A stretch of DNA of 64,000 nt, taken from contig NZ_SCFY01000005.1 in assembly GCF_007049795.1 (NCBI RefSeq), positions 62,001 through 126,000 of the forward strand, given 5' to 3'. Position numbers and translations under genes: made by a program. Source of the stretch: Ectopseudomonas mendocina. Its GTDB lineage: Bacteria; Pseudomonadota; Gammaproteobacteria; Pseudomonadales; Pseudomonadaceae. A model generated the notes under the pieces. The model did not search any database and was not told where the DNA came from. It saw nothing but the letters and a program-made list of their open reading frames with translations. The number at the start of each line of letters is the position of its first letter. Position 1 is the first letter of the stretch. Of this stretch, positions 42,101-52,089 are shown piece by piece.

Positions 42101-43684
42101 CTATTTCACTTCCGGCGGTGTACTGAAGGTGTGGTAGGGCGCCGGTGACGGCACCGTCCACTCCAGGCCTTCGGCACCGTCCCAGGGTTTGGCCGGGGCC
42201 GGCTTGCCACCACGGATGCACTTGATGACGATGAACAGGAACAGCAACTGGGTGGCGCCGAACATGAAGGCGCCGATGCTGGAGACCATGTTGAAGTTGG
42301 CGAACATCATGTTGTAGTCGGGGATGCGCCGTGGCATGCCGGCCAGGCCGACGAAGTGCATCGGGAAGAACGCCAGGTTCATGCCGATGAAGCTCATCCA
42401 GAAATGCAGCTTGGCCAGGGTTTCGTCATACATGTGGCCGGTCCACTTGGGCAGCCAGTAATAGGCCGAAGCGAAGATGCCGAAGATCGCACCGGGCACC
42501 AGCACGTAGTGGAAGTGCGCCACCACGAAGTAGGTGTCGTGGTACTGGAAGTCCGCCGGGGCGATGGCCAGCATCAGCCCGGAGAAACCGCCGATGGTGA
42601 AGAGGATGACGAAGGCCACCGAGAACAGCATCGGCGCCTCGAAGGTCATCGAGCCCTGCCACATGGTGCTGGCCCAGTTGAACACCTTCACCCCGGTGGG
42701 AACGGCAATCAGCATCGTCGCGTACATGAAGAACAGCTCGCCGGTCAGCGGAATGCCAACGGTGAACATGTGGTGCGCCCAGACGATGAACGACAGGAAG
42801 GCGATCGCCCCTGTGGCGTAGACCATCGAGGTGTAGCCGAACAGCGGCTTGCGCGCGAACGCCGGGATGATCGAGCTCACCGCGCCAAAGGCAGGCAGGA
42901 TCATGATGTACACCTCGGGGTGACCGAAGAACCAGAACACGTGCTGGAACAGCACCGGATCCCCACCGCCAGCAGCATTGAAGAAGCTGGTGCCGAAGTG
43001 GATGTCCATCAGCATCATGGTCACGCAGCCAGCCAGTACTGGCATCACAGCAATCAGCAGAAACGCGGTGATCAGCCAGGTCCAGACAAACAGCGGCATC
43101 TTCATCAGAGTCATGCCGGGGGCGCGCAGGTTGAGGATGGTGGCGACCACGTTGATCGCCCCCATGATCGAGCTGATGCCCATCAGGTGCACGGCGAAGA
43201 TGAAGAAAGTGGTGCTCTCCGGCCCGTAGGTGGTCGACAGCGGCGCGTAGAAGGTCCAGCCGAAGTTCGGCCCGCCACCCTCCATGAACAGTGTCGAGAC
43301 CAGCAAGCCGAATGCCGCGGGCAACAGCCAGAAGCTGAAGTTGTTCATCCGCGGCAGCGCCATGTCCGGCGCGCCGATCATCAGCGGGATCATCCAGTTG
43401 GCCAGGCCGACGAAGGCCGGCATCACCGCACCGAAGACCATGATCAGGCCGTGCATGGTGGTCATCTGGTTGAAGAATTCCGGCTGCACGATCTGCAGAC
43501 CCGGCTGGAACAGCTCGGCACGGATGACCATGGCCATCGAGCCGCCCAGCAGAAACATGCAGAAGCTGAACCACAGGTACATCGTGCCGATGTCCTTGTG
43601 GTTGGTGGTAAGCACCCAGCGCATCAGGCCCTTGGCCGGGCCATGGTGGTGGTCAGTATGACCGTGGTCGATCACTGCACTCAT
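42101..43684 (-). CDS. coxA: Cytochrome c oxidase subunit I
   Basis: 527 residues from the ATG at 43684. Twelve membrane segments. Haem and CuB ligands are in MTTMHGLIMVFGAVMP (haem a His), WFFGHPEVYIMILPAFG (CuB His and the cross-linked Tyr), VWAHHMFTVG (CuB pair) and VVAHFHYVLVPG (haem a3 and a His). This is the catalytic, proton-pumping subunit of the aa3 oxidase reducing O2 to water. Four bases separate it from coxB. Confidence 0.97.
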   Translation of the reverse strand: MSAVIDHGHTDHHHGPAKGLMRWVLTTNHKDIGTMYLWFSFCMFLLGGSMAMVIRAELFQPGLQIVQPEFFNQMTTMHGLIMVFGAVMPAFVGLANWMIPLMIGAPDMALPRMNNFSFWLLPAAFGLLVSTLFMEGGGPNFGWTFYAPLSTTYGPESTTFFIFAVHLMGISSIMGAINVVATILNLRAPGMTLMKMPLFVWTWLITAFLLIAVMPVLAGCVTMMLMDIHFGTSFFNAAGGGDPVLFQHVFWFFGHPEVYIMILPAFGAVSSIIPAFARKPLFGYTSMVYATGAIAFLSFIVWAHHMFTVGIPLTGELFFMYATMLIAVPTGVKVFNWASTMWQGSMTFEAPMLFSVAFVILFTIGGFSGLMLAIAPADFQYHDTYFVVAHFHYVLVPGAIFGIFASAYYWLPKWTGHMYDETLAKLHFWMSFIGMNLAFFPMHFVGLAGMPRRIPDYNMMFANFNMVSSIGAFMFGATQLLFLFIVIKCIRGGKPAPAKPWDGAEGLEWTVPSPAPYHTFSTPPEVK

Positions 43685-43688
43685 GTCC

Positions 43689-44813
43689 TTACTCCTGCGC
43701 CTTGGAGAAATCGAGAATGTCCTTGGGCGTGACCATGTCACCGACATTGTTGCCCCAGGCGTTGCGCTCGTAGGTGATGATGGCGGCCAGGTCGACCGGC
43801 GACAGTTGCTTGCCGAAGGCGGCCATGGAGGTACCCGGCTTGCCTTGGTAGACGATGTGGATATGCCCCTCGGCCGGCCCGGTGGCGATGGCCGAGCCCT
43901 TGAGCGCCGGGAACATCGGTGGCAGACCTTCACCGGTAGGCTGGTGGCAGGCTGCGCAGGAGGTGTTGTAGGCCTTCTCACCACGCGCCATCAGCTCTTC
44001 CATGGTCCATTCCTTGCTGGTCAGCTCACGCTCAGCGGCGGCGGCCTGCTTGCGCTCGGCCAGCCAGGCATCGAAGTCTTCCTTGGACTTGGCCTCGACC
44101 ACCACCGGCATGAACCCGTGGTCCTTGCCGCACAGCTCGGTGCACTGGCCACGATAGATGCCGGGCTCCTCGATGCGCGTCCAGGATTCGTTGATAAACC
44201 CGGGGATGGCGTCTTTCTTCACTGCCAGTGCCGGTACCCACCAGGAGTGAATGACGTCAGCGGCGGTGATCAGGAAGCGCACCTTGGTGCCCACCGGCAC
44301 CACAAGGGGCTCATCCACTTCCAGCAGATAGTGTTCGCCCTTGGCTTCGCGGTTGTTGATCTGCGAGCGCGGCGTGGTCAGGTTGCTGAAGAACTCAACG
44401 TCCTGCCCCAGGTATTTGTAGTGCCACTTCCACTGATAGCCGGTGATCTGAATATCCAGCTCGGACTCGGTGGTGTCGTAGATCTCGATCAGCGTCTTGG
44501 TCGCCGGGATCGCCATCACCACCAGAATGGCCAATGGCACCACGGTCCAGAGAATCTCGACGGTTGTGCTTTCGTGAAAATGCGCGGGTTTCTGGCCGGT
44601 GGAGCGGCGGTGCATGATCATCGACCAGAACATGGCGCCGAACACGATCACGCCAATCACAACGCAGATCCAGAAAATGGTCATGTGCAGATCGAAAACG
44701 GAGCGGCTGACGTCGGTTACACCGGGCGCCATATTGACCGTCCACTGCGCGTGCGCCGAGCCTAATGCCAGCCACAGCAGGAGGCCCATCCAGACTCGTG
44801 GATGTCGCATCAT
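43689..44813 (-). CDS. coxB: Cytochrome c oxidase subunit II with fused cytochrome c domain
   Basis: 374 residues from the ATG at 44813 (AAGGGG upstream). Signal peptide, two membrane segments and the CuA domain with QCTELCGKDHGFMPVV near residue 220. A C-terminal extension carries a c-type haem motif, NTSCAACHQPTGEG near 298, so this is the caa3-like fused form common in Pseudomonas aa3 clusters. It takes electrons from cytochrome c and passes them to subunit I. First gene of the cluster. Confidence 0.95.
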   Translation of the reverse strand: MMRHPRVWMGLLLWLALGSAHAQWTVNMAPGVTDVSRSVFDLHMTIFWICVVIGVIVFGAMFWSMIMHRRSTGQKPAHFHESTTVEILWTVVPLAILVVMAIPATKTLIEIYDTTESELDIQITGYQWKWHYKYLGQDVEFFSNLTTPRSQINNREAKGEHYLLEVDEPLVVPVGTKVRFLITAADVIHSWWVPALAVKKDAIPGFINESWTRIEEPGIYRGQCTELCGKDHGFMPVVVEAKSKEDFDAWLAERKQAAAAERELTSKEWTMEELMARGEKAYNTSCAACHQPTGEGLPPMFPALKGSAIATGPAEGHIHIVYQGKPGTSMAAFGKQLSPVDLAAIITYERNAWGNNVGDMVTPKDILDFSKAQE

Positions 44814-45216
44814 TGCGGGTTCCCCTTGATTGTTCTTGTTATCCCGCCGGCTGAGCCTGCGGCTAAGGGATCGACTGCCATAGAGCATGCGCTGCGGACT
44901 CTGTTCGCGAACCACGCTCGACTGCTGGCGACTGCTGCCGAAACCTCTCCGTGCCTAAGCCCGTCCGGTTCCATCAGGTGCTGCCTTTCGAAATCGAGTA
45001 TAGACGGCGACTTTCACCTCGCAACGTAAGAGGGAAAATGGCCGAAGCCGCGCAGCCCTTGTCCTAAACGCCGCGACTGACGCGGGCTGTAGCCTTTCTG
45101 ATACAGGTGGATATAGCAGACTCGCATAAGTATGAAAAAGTTATGACAATCGCGTCTTAGCCGACTGCCGGAGCCGGCTAAGGTTCACGTCCATGTCCTG
45201 AAATGTAGGAGCAGTC
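44814..45216. other. Intergenic region upstream of coxB
   Basis: 403 bases between the divergent coxB and the 213-residue gene. It holds the promoters of both but no clear consensus was assigned. At 45156-45182 CTTAGCCG, an 11-base loop and CGGCTAAG form a hairpin just ahead of the + strand gene. An apparent + strand frame at 44802-45029 has no ribosome site and overlaps the coxB start; it is not called. Confidence 0.5.
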
Positions 45217-45858
45217 ATGAACACCGCCGCCCTTCGTCAATTGATCACCCAGGCTCGTCAGCAGGAAAGCGGCAGCCAGGCACTCGCACACTTCCTGCAG
45301 GCCCAACTGGATCGCCTGCACCCGTCCATCCGCCTGCCCGAAGACGACGCCTCGGGCGCGCTGACGGCCTTCGTCATCGCCTATATCGAAGAGGTGCCGG
45401 ACGTGCTGGACGCCGCCGCCGAGGTGGCGCGGGAAGCCGGAATCGAAGCCGCAGTGAAACCCGTGCTGAAGATCGCCGAGCATTTCTTCCTGCAGCCACC
45501 GGCGCTGATGGAAGGCCATGAAGGATTGGAAGGCCTGCTCGACGAGGCCTATCTGGCCCATCGCCTGGTGGAAGAGGTCAATGATCGCTATATCGCCCAT
45601 CTCGGCCAGCCGCTGATCCCACTGGACACCACGCGCGCCAACCTGATCGCTCATCAGTTGATCGGCGAACCTTTCGCCAACCAACTCGATGAGGCTGTGC
45701 ATCATGCCCTCACCGGCATGCTCGATGACGCCAGCTTCGACCAGCCCTCGGTGCAAGCCTACCGTGAGCGCCTGGCAGCGCCGGATACCGCGTCAGCCTG
45801 GAAGCGCTGGCCCTGCCTGTCGCAGCAGCTCGGCGTGGAGCTGCAACTCAAGGCGTGA
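45217..45858 (+). CDS. Conserved hypothetical protein
   Basis: 213 residues, soluble, mostly helical, no signal peptide and no motif I recognise. It is acidic and Leu/Ala-rich, with a block LIAHQLIGEPFANQLDEAVHH near residue 145. A GTAGGAG site precedes the ATG. P. aeruginosa has an uncharacterised gene at the corresponding place beside coxB (PA0104), so it is probably conserved in the genus. It overlaps the end of the convergent transporter gene by 11 bases. Function unknown. Confidence 0.7.
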   Translation: MNTAALRQLITQARQQESGSQALAHFLQAQLDRLHPSIRLPEDDASGALTAFVIAYIEEVPDVLDAAAEVAREAGIEAAVKPVLKIAEHFFLQPPALMEGHEGLEGLLDEAYLAHRLVEEVNDRYIAHLGQPLIPLDTTRANLIAHQLIGEPFANQLDEAVHHALTGMLDDASFDQPSVQAYRERLAAPDTASAWKRWPCLSQQLGVELQLKA

Positions 45859-46777
45859 TCAGTAGCAGGATCAGGCTCAAGGTCAGCAGCGAACCGAGGG
45901 TGGAAAACAGGATCGCCCGCGACACCAGCGCCGCCTGGCGCTGGTAGTACTCGGCAAGCATGAACGGCCCGGTGCCGGTCGGCAGTGCACTGAGCAGCAA
46001 CGCGGCATGGGCCCAGAACGGCGGCAGGTCGAGTAGCACGAAAGCGATGAACCAGGTCACCAGCGGCTGCAGTACCAGCTTCAGGGCCACCAGCGGCCAG
46101 GCACCTACGCTCGGACCGCTCTGCCGCTGGGCCAGGAACAAGCCCAGCGAGACCAGCGCACAGGGCACGGTGGCGGCGCCAAGCAGACGCAGGAATTCAT
46201 CCAGCGCCGCAGGCAACTGCACACCGCCCAGCCCCCACGCGGCACCGAGCAGAGGCGCGACCACCAGTGGGTTCTTCGACAAGGCCATCATCACCTGAAC
46301 GATGGCGCCGCCCACACCCTTCTTGCTCTGCAGGCCCACCTCGATGCACACCACCGCCAGACCGAACAATACGCAGACCACCATCAACGTGGCGATCAGC
46401 GCCGGCGCCATACCCTCCTCACCCAGTACCAGCACGCACAGCGGAATGCCGATATAGCCGGTGTTGGCGTAACCGGCGCTGAGCCCGTCGATACTGGCGT
46501 CGACCAGGCTGCCAGTGGTTTTCCAGCGATACACCAGCGTGACCAGAAACACCGCGAGCATGCCGCCAGTAAAGGCAAGCAAGAAACCGGGCTGCCAGAT
46601 GTGTGTCCAGTCGGCCTTGGCCGTAAGGCTGAACAGCAACGCAGGCAGGCCGAACCAGACCACGAAGCGGTTCATCTCCGATGCCGCGGTCGGCCCCAGG
46701 CGATTGGTTCGCCGGCAGATGAAGCCAACCAGGATCAGACCGAATATCGGCAATAGCACATTAAGAACGGTGGACAT
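45848..46777 (-). CDS. AEC-family (auxin efflux carrier-like) transporter
   Basis: 309 residues with about ten membrane segments. It starts LNVLLPIFGLILVGFICRR, the usual AEC N-terminus, and shows the mid-protein block GYANTGYIGIPLCVLVLGEEG near residue 105 and SALPTGTGPFMLAEYYQ near 265. Family members export organic anions or amino acids; the substrate is not predictable. It is divergent from the glutaminase gene. Confidence 0.85.
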   Translation of the reverse strand: MSTVLNVLLPIFGLILVGFICRRTNRLGPTAASEMNRFVVWFGLPALLFSLTAKADWTHIWQPGFLLAFTGGMLAVFLVTLVYRWKTTGSLVDASIDGLSAGYANTGYIGIPLCVLVLGEEGMAPALIATLMVVCVLFGLAVVCIEVGLQSKKGVGGAIVQVMMALSKNPLVVAPLLGAAWGLGGVQLPAALDEFLRLLGAATVPCALVSLGLFLAQRQSGPSVGAWPLVALKLVLQPLVTWFIAFVLLDLPPFWAHAALLLSALPTGTGPFMLAEYYQRQAALVSRAILFSTLGSLLTLSLILLLITP

Positions 46778-46919
46778 CGAACCACGCCAGCGACAGGGGA
46801 GGACCGAGACTAGGTGGCCGCGCTGCTCAGGGCAAGCGCCTACCTGTGATTCCGTAGCGCCCGCGGGCGTCTAGCTCTGACCTGCCGGGACGCTCCCCGG
46901 CCTACTCGCGAGCCCGAAC

Positions 46920-47828
46920 ATGCAAGCGCTGTTGACCGAAATTCTCGATGAAGTCCGCCCGCTGATCGGCCAGGGCAAGGTGGCCGATTACATTCCAGCG
47001 CTGGCCAGCGTGGTGCCTGACCAACTGGGCATCGCCGTATACGGCAACGACGGCCAGGTGCATGTCGCCGGCGATGCACGTACGCCCTTCTCGATCCAAA
47101 GCATTTCCAAGGTGTTCAGCCTGGTCCAGGCCATCGGCCACAGCGGCGAGAGCATCTGGCAGCGCCTGGGCCATGAGCCGTCCGGACAGCCGTTCAACTC
47201 GCTGGTGCAGCTCGAATTCGAGCGAGGCAAGCCGCGCAATCCCTTCATCAACGCGGGCGCTCTGGTGATCTGCGATATCAACCAGTCGCGCTATGCCGCA
47301 CCGGCACTATCGATGCGCGACTTCGTCCGGCGTCTGTCGGGAAACCCCGAGGTCACAGTGGACAACCACGTCGCCGAATCGGAGTACCAGCACCGCGCGC
47401 GCAACGCAGCAGCGGCGTACCTGATGCAGTCGTTTGGCAATTTTCACAACGAAGTCGAGGCGGTGCTGCGCAGCTACTTCAGCTGCTGCGCGCTGCGCAT
47501 GAGCTGCGTCGACCTGGCGCGTGCCTTCGGTTTCCTGGCCAATGAAGGTTTCTGCCAGCACAGCGGCGAACAGGTGCTGTCGCCCCGGCAAACCAAACAG
47601 ATCAACGCCATCATGGCCACCAGCGGCCTGTATGACGAAGCGGGCAACTTCGCCTACCGTGTTGGCCTGCCGGGCAAAAGCGGCGTCGGCGGTGGCATCG
47701 TCGCGGTAGTACCAGGTCAGTTCAGTGTGTGCGTATGGTCACCCGAGCTCAATGCAGCAGGTAACTCCCTGGCCGGTATCAAGGCGCTGGAGCTGCTCAG
47801 CGAGCGCATCGGCTGGTCGGTGTTTTGA
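46920..47828 (+). CDS. glsA: Glutaminase
   Basis: 302 residues, serine-beta-lactamase-like glutaminase family. The catalytic Ser-x-x-Lys is [14 protein letters not shown] near residue 62. [15 protein letters not shown] near 110, and [25 protein letters not shown] near 243, are the conserved substrate-pocket blocks. It converts glutamine to glutamate and ammonia. It is full length and cytoplasmic. Asparaginase and aspartase lie close by, so the region handles amide amino acids. Confidence 0.94.
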   Translation: MQALLTEILDEVRPLIGQGKVADYIPALASVVPDQLGIAVYGNDGQVHVAGDARTPFSIQSISKVFSLVQAIGHSGESIWQRLGHEPSGQPFNSLVQLEFERGKPRNPFINAGALVICDINQSRYAAPALSMRDFVRRLSGNPEVTVDNHVAESEYQHRARNAAAAYLMQSFGNFHNEVEAVLRSYFSCCALRMSCVDLARAFGFLANEGFCQHSGEQVLSPRQTKQINAIMATSGLYDEAGNFAYRVGLPGKSGVGGGIVAVVPGQFSVCVWSPELNAAGNSLAGIKALELLSERIGWSVF

Positions 47829-47909
47829 GCCGCGCATACGCGCCGCTGCGCATGGCGTGCCCTGTCGGGCGGCCCGCGGTATATCGCCGCCCGCACGTGA
47901 TGCGAGGCC

Positions 47910-48353
47910 TTACAACAGCTTGCGGTACTGCACGAACCCCGAGCGTTCGCCGATGCGCTCGTAAAGCAGCTTGGCCTGGCTGTTGGTTTCATGTGTCAGC
48001 CAGTGCACCCGCGAGCAGCCGGCGGCGCTCGCCTGCTCAAACACATGCTGGATCAACTTGCGCCCGATGCCGCCGCTGCGCTCGCCCTTGGCGATGAAAA
48101 TATCCTGCAGGTAGCAGTAGTCGCCGGTGGTCCAGGTCGAGCGGTGGATAACCCAGTGCACCAAACCAATAGCCTGCCCATCACGCCAGGCCAGGGCGGC
48201 GCCCATCGGCTCGGCCGGGTCGAGAAAACGCTGCCAGGTAACGGCGCTGGTCTCGGCTGGAATCTCGGTCATGTAGAAGCGCTGGTAGCCCTGCCACAGG
48301 GGCAACCAGGCTTCTTGATCGGCAGCGATTACAGGGCGAATGTCGATACTCAT
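47910..48353 (-). CDS. GNAT-family N-acetyltransferase
   Basis: 147 residues. The acetyl-CoA motif A region is YLQDIFIAKGERSGGIGRKL near residue 87, with the R/Q-x-x-G-x-G/A loop as ERSGGIGRKL. VHWLTHETNSQAKLLYERIG lies near 120. The acceptor cannot be told from sequence; small amines or amino acids are usual for this shape. It is 27 bases downstream of the asparaginase gene on the same strand and may be part of the same transcript. Confidence 0.88.
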   Translation of the reverse strand: MSIDIRPVIAADQEAWLPLWQGYQRFYMTEIPAETSAVTWQRFLDPAEPMGAALAWRDGQAIGLVHWVIHRSTWTTGDYCYLQDIFIAKGERSGGIGRKLIQHVFEQASAAGCSRVHWLTHETNSQAKLLYERIGERSGFVQYRKLL

Positions 48354-48380
48354 CGTCCTTCCTCTGTTTGGGCAGGTGGA

Positions 48381-49370
48381 TCAGTCGCTCATCTCACCAC
48401 AGAGATCGCGCGCCAGCCAGTGCTCGACCTGCGTTTGCGGCAAGCCGGCGCCGAGCAGGGCGAACAGCTTGCCCAGCGCCGCCTCACGGGTCATGCCGCC
48501 ACAGGACACCAGGCCCACTTCGGCCAGACGGCTGCCGGCCGCATACACACCGAACTGCACGTGGCCTTGCGGGCACTGGCTGATCGCCGCCAGCACCACG
48601 CCGCGCTGGTGCGCCTCACGCAGCACGCTCATCAATGGCGCGTCGCCGGCCGGGCCGGTACCGCTGCCGTAGCACTCCAACAGCAACCCCTGCACGCCGC
48701 TGGCCAGCAGGGCTTGCAGATGCCCAGCCTGCACAGCCGGATGCAGCGGCAGCACGGCAAGGTTCACAGCCTGACGCGGCTGGCGGAAATCGATACGGGC
48801 ATCGACCGTGGCCCGCTCGGCCTGACGCTGACGCGGCAGCACCTGGAAGGCGTCGAACGCATCGCTGCGCAACTTCGAGCAACGTGCGCCATGCAGTAGC
48901 TGCCCGTTGAAATACAGGTGCACGCCCGGCTTCACGCCGCGGTACAGCGCACGCATGGCGCCGAACAGGTTGGGCCAGGCATCTCCACCATCGACACCAG
49001 CCGGCTGCATGGCACCCGTAAGCACCACCGGTACGTCGAGCCCGAGCAGCAGGAAGCTCAACGCCGCAGCGCTGTAGGCCAGGGTATCGGTGCCGTGCAG
49101 TACCAGCACGGCGTCGTGGCCATCGGTCTGTACCGCAGTGACGATTTCGTCGCGCAGCGCCAGCCAGTGGCCGGTGTTCATGTTGGCGCTGTCGATCAAC
49201 GGCAGCAGCTCGCGGAAGCTCCATTGCGGCAGCTCACTGGCGTTCTCGCTGGCTTGCTGGCTGCGCATGCGCGCCTCGAAACCCGAGGCCGGCGCCAGGC
49301 CGTCTGCACTCATCTGCATGCCGATGGTGCCGCCTGTGTACAGCACCAGGAGTTTTTCTGGGGTTACCAT
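48381..49370 (-). CDS. ansA: L-asparaginase
   Basis: 329 residues. The first active-site Thr is in LLVLYTGGTIGMQMS near residue 12, the second in AVLVLHGTDTLAYSAAALSF near 88, with the conserved Lys-region following (VVLTGAMQPAG). No signal peptide, so this is a cytoplasmic type I-like enzyme hydrolysing asparagine to aspartate and ammonia. Aspartate would then feed the aspartase encoded nearby. Confidence 0.9.
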   Translation of the reverse strand: MVTPEKLLVLYTGGTIGMQMSADGLAPASGFEARMRSQQASENASELPQWSFRELLPLIDSANMNTGHWLALRDEIVTAVQTDGHDAVLVLHGTDTLAYSAAALSFLLLGLDVPVVLTGAMQPAGVDGGDAWPNLFGAMRALYRGVKPGVHLYFNGQLLHGARCSKLRSDAFDAFQVLPRQRQAERATVDARIDFRQPRQAVNLAVLPLHPAVQAGHLQALLASGVQGLLLECYGSGTGPAGDAPLMSVLREAHQRGVVLAAISQCPQGHVQFGVYAAGSRLAEVGLVSCGGMTREAALGKLFALLGAGLPQTQVEHWLARDLCGEMSD

Positions 49371-49462
49371 GGGCTCTCCTCACAAATCACGGGCCTGCGC
49401 GACATTCTTAACGTCGCTTACGACTGCCCGAACAATGGCTGCCAAAGCTGGCAGGCAAGAAA

Positions 49463-49481
49463 AAGGGGGCCTCGCCCCCTT
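49463..49481 (-). terminator. Terminator of the AGCS symporter gene
   Basis: AAGGGGGC, loop CTC, GCCCCCTT, with a T-rich tract on the - strand side (TTTTTCTTG). It lies just after the symporter stop. Confidence 0.85.
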
Positions 49482-49498
49482 CTTCCATCTGAGTCAGA

Positions 49499-50938
49499 TC
49501 AGCGCTGGTAGACGCGATCCCCGATTTCCGCCTGGTCGGCGGTTTCACCTGGCTGGCTACCCCAGACGGCAGGGTCGAGGTCCAGATCAGCGAACTGCTT
49601 GGCATCCAATACCGGCGACTCAACACCCGCCCTGATCTGGCTATCGTAGTCGCGCATCAGGCGCATGCCCACTTTGAACAGCAGCGCCAGAGCGATGAGG
49701 TTGGCGATGGCTAGCAGACCCATGGTCACATCGGCGAAGGCGAACACGGTGCCCAGATCCTGCACCGAACCCCACAGCACCAGACCGACCACCAGCACGC
49801 GGTAGATCATTACCGGGCCGCGCTTCTGGCTGAAGAAGCCGAGGGCATTTTCGCCGAGGTAGTAGTTGTAGATCAGGGTGGTGAAGACGAACAACAGCAG
49901 CGCCAGGCTGACGAACACCCTGCCCCACTCGCCGACCACGGCGGCAACCGCGCTCTGGGTCAGTACCACACCGGCCTGTTCCATACCCGGCTGATAGACG
50001 CCCGACAGCAGGATGATCAGCGCCGTGCAGCTGCACAGGATCAGGGTGTCGATGAACACGCTGAGCGACTGCACGATGCCCTGCGCGGCCGGGTGCTTGA
50101 CCTCGGCGACAGCGGCCACGTTCGGTGCACTGCCCAGGCCGGCTTCGTTGGAAAACAGGCCGCGCTTGACGCCCATGATGATGGCCGCGCCGATGCCGCC
50201 GGCGAAGGCCGGCTCGAGGCCGAAGGCGCTTTTGAAGATCAAGGCGAAAGTGGCTGGAACTTCGTTGATGTTCAGGCCGATCACCAGCAGCGCCATGCCC
50301 AGGTAAGAGAACGCCATCACCGGCACCAGCACGTCGGCGAACTTGGCGATGCGCTTGATGCCACCGAAGATGATCAGGCCGATGACCGCGGTCAGGGCGA
50401 TGCCGCTGGCCAGGGTCGGGATGCCGAAGGTGTCGTGCAGCGAGCTGGCGACGGTGAAGGACTGCACGGCGTTGAAGCCGAAGCCGAAGGTCACCAGCAG
50501 CAGGATCGATACGACGATACCCAGCCAGCGTTGACCAAGGCCGTGCTGGATGTAGAAAGCCGGACCACCGCGGTAGCCGCCATCGGCCTCGCGACGTTTG
50601 TACAGCTGCGCCAGCGAGCACTCGAAATAGCTGGTAGCCATGCCGACCAGGGCCACGACCCACATCCAGAAGATGGCGCCCGGGCCACCGAGCATGATCG
50701 CCACCGATACACCGGCGATGTTGCCGGCGCCCACGCGGCCAGCCACCGACAGCATCAGCGCCTGGAACGAGCTGAGCTGGCCCGGCTGACGCTGGAATGC
50801 CTCGCCGAATATGCGAAACATGCTGCCGAAGTAGCGGAACTGAACGAAGCGCGAAGCGATGGTGAAGTACAGGCCGAGACCGATCAGCATCACGATCAGC
50901 AGCTTGCTCCAGATGAGGTCATTGAGAAGATCGAGCAT
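49499..50938 (-). CDS. Sodium:alanine/glycine symporter (AGCS family)
   Basis: 479 residues from the ATG at 50938; the frame is open upstream but only this start gives the family N-terminus. About eleven membrane segments. The AGCS signature appears as GRVGAGNIAGVSVAI near residue 66 and the block GVKRGLFSNEAGLGSAPNVAA near 260. It takes up alanine, glycine or related amino acids with sodium. The Xre-type regulator gene is divergent, 159 bases away. Confidence 0.92.
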   Translation of the reverse strand: MLDLLNDLIWSKLLIVMLIGLGLYFTIASRFVQFRYFGSMFRIFGEAFQRQPGQLSSFQALMLSVAGRVGAGNIAGVSVAIMLGGPGAIFWMWVVALVGMATSYFECSLAQLYKRREADGGYRGGPAFYIQHGLGQRWLGIVVSILLLVTFGFGFNAVQSFTVASSLHDTFGIPTLASGIALTAVIGLIIFGGIKRIAKFADVLVPVMAFSYLGMALLVIGLNINEVPATFALIFKSAFGLEPAFAGGIGAAIIMGVKRGLFSNEAGLGSAPNVAAVAEVKHPAAQGIVQSLSVFIDTLILCSCTALIILLSGVYQPGMEQAGVVLTQSAVAAVVGEWGRVFVSLALLLFVFTTLIYNYYLGENALGFFSQKRGPVMIYRVLVVGLVLWGSVQDLGTVFAFADVTMGLLAIANLIALALLFKVGMRLMRDYDSQIRAGVESPVLDAKQFADLDLDPAVWGSQPGETADQAEIGDRVYQR

Positions 50939-51097
50939 GGAGGCTTTCTCTCTTGTTGTTCTGAATGGGAATGCGCCGCGCCGGGCGGGTGGCGCAATCT
51001 TTGGTGAAGGCGCCGCGCGGGACAATTTCGCAGGTCGCGGCGACCTGATGCGAGTTGATGCTAGAATCGCGTCATTCGCATCAGCTGGAGCGGCCAT

Positions 51098-51910
51098 ATG
51101 TCCGATTCCCTCGGCAGCAATCTGAAATTGCTTTGCAGCCATTACCGCTCGATTGCCGAGGTATGTCGCAAGCTGTCGATCAACCGCGCGCAGTTCAACC
51201 GCTACCTGGCCGGGCAGAGCCGACCGACCACGCACAATCTCAAGCGCATCTGCGATTTCTTCGGCGTCGAACCCTTCGAGCTGAGCATGCCGGCCGAGCA
51301 GTTCACCCGGCTGATTGGCGCACGCAGCGGCGATACGCAGCCGCACAGTGGCAACGATCCATTGCTGGAGCTGTTCACGCCGCTGCGCCGTCAGGCCAGC
51401 CCGATGGAACGCTACTGCGGCTACTACTTCGAATACTCCAACTGCATGTCGGTGCCGGGGCATGTGCTGCTATCGCTGGTGCACCTGCGCGAGGAGCGCG
51501 GCAACTACCTGTTCGAGCGCCAGGAACGCCAGGAGCGGCAGGAGCCCGCACGTGGCGAGGACTGGGTGCGCTGCCGCTACCTGGGCACGGCGTTCTTCCT
51601 GCAGGACCGCCTGTTTCTGGTCGACTACGAGTCACTCACCGGCAACGAGATGAGCCAGACCATCCTCATCCCCAGCTTCAAGAGCCGCATCATCCGCCTC
51701 AATGGCATCAAGACCGGCGTCTCCAGCGGTGACCGGCGCACGCCGGCCTGTACCCGCGTGGTCTGGCAGTACCTGGGTAACGAGATCAACCGGGTCAACG
51801 CCTATCGCCAGCTGATGCTCTACGCACCGGACGACGCACGCATCGACGACGACATCCGCCAGCGCCTCGGCGGTGCTCAGCTGCGTGACGGGCTGTTCGA
51901 GATGGAGTGA
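51098..51910 (+). CDS. Xre-family transcriptional regulator
   Basis: 270 residues. The N-terminal helix-turn-helix is SIAEVCRKLSINRAQFNRYLAG (18-39, shown in parts: SINRAQFNRYLAG) followed by RPTTHNLKRICDFFGVEPFEL. The remaining 190 residues have no motif I recognise and are probably a sensor domain. Being divergent from the AGCS symporter gene, it probably controls it; that is inference. No signal peptide or membrane segment. Confidence 0.85.
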   Translation: MSDSLGSNLKLLCSHYRSIAEVCRKLSINRAQFNRYLAGQSRPTTHNLKRICDFFGVEPFELSMPAEQFTRLIGARSGDTQPHSGNDPLLELFTPLRRQASPMERYCGYYFEYSNCMSVPGHVLLSLVHLREERGNYLFERQERQERQEPARGEDWVRCRYLGTAFFLQDRLFLVDYESLTGNEMSQTILIPSFKSRIIRLNGIKTGVSSGDRRTPACTRVVWQYLGNEINRVNAYRQLMLYAPDDARIDDDIRQRLGGAQLRDGLFEME

Positions 51911-52030
51911 AGGCGGCTCGTCGAGCAGACAGCGCATGATCCGCCGGAAAGCCCCGGACCGAGCCGGCAGGTGTCCGCCTCCCCAACTCACGCAGCGCTG
52001 ACCACCGAGTCCATGCCCGAGAATAAAAAA

Positions 52031-52050
52031 GGGATGGCCGAGGCCATCCC
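52031..52050 (-). terminator. Terminator of the aspA transcript
   Basis: GGGATGGCC-GA-GGCCATCCC, 9-bp stem with a 2-base loop, followed on the - strand by TTTTTTATTC. It lies 40 bases past the 42-codon ORF's stop. Confidence 0.85.
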
Positions 52051-52089
52051 TGAAGGTTGAGGCTGGTGAAGGCCTCCTATGAAAGGGGT

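Noticed and set aside
42356..43732. A 458-codon open frame on the + strand opposite coxA
   Set aside because: Its His- and Asp-rich residues are the antisense of membrane-segment codons of coxA. No ribosome site or family motif.
44802..45029. A 75-codon + strand frame upstream of the hypothetical gene
   Set aside because: It overlaps the coxB start on the opposite strand, has no ribosome site, and its composition is not coding-like.
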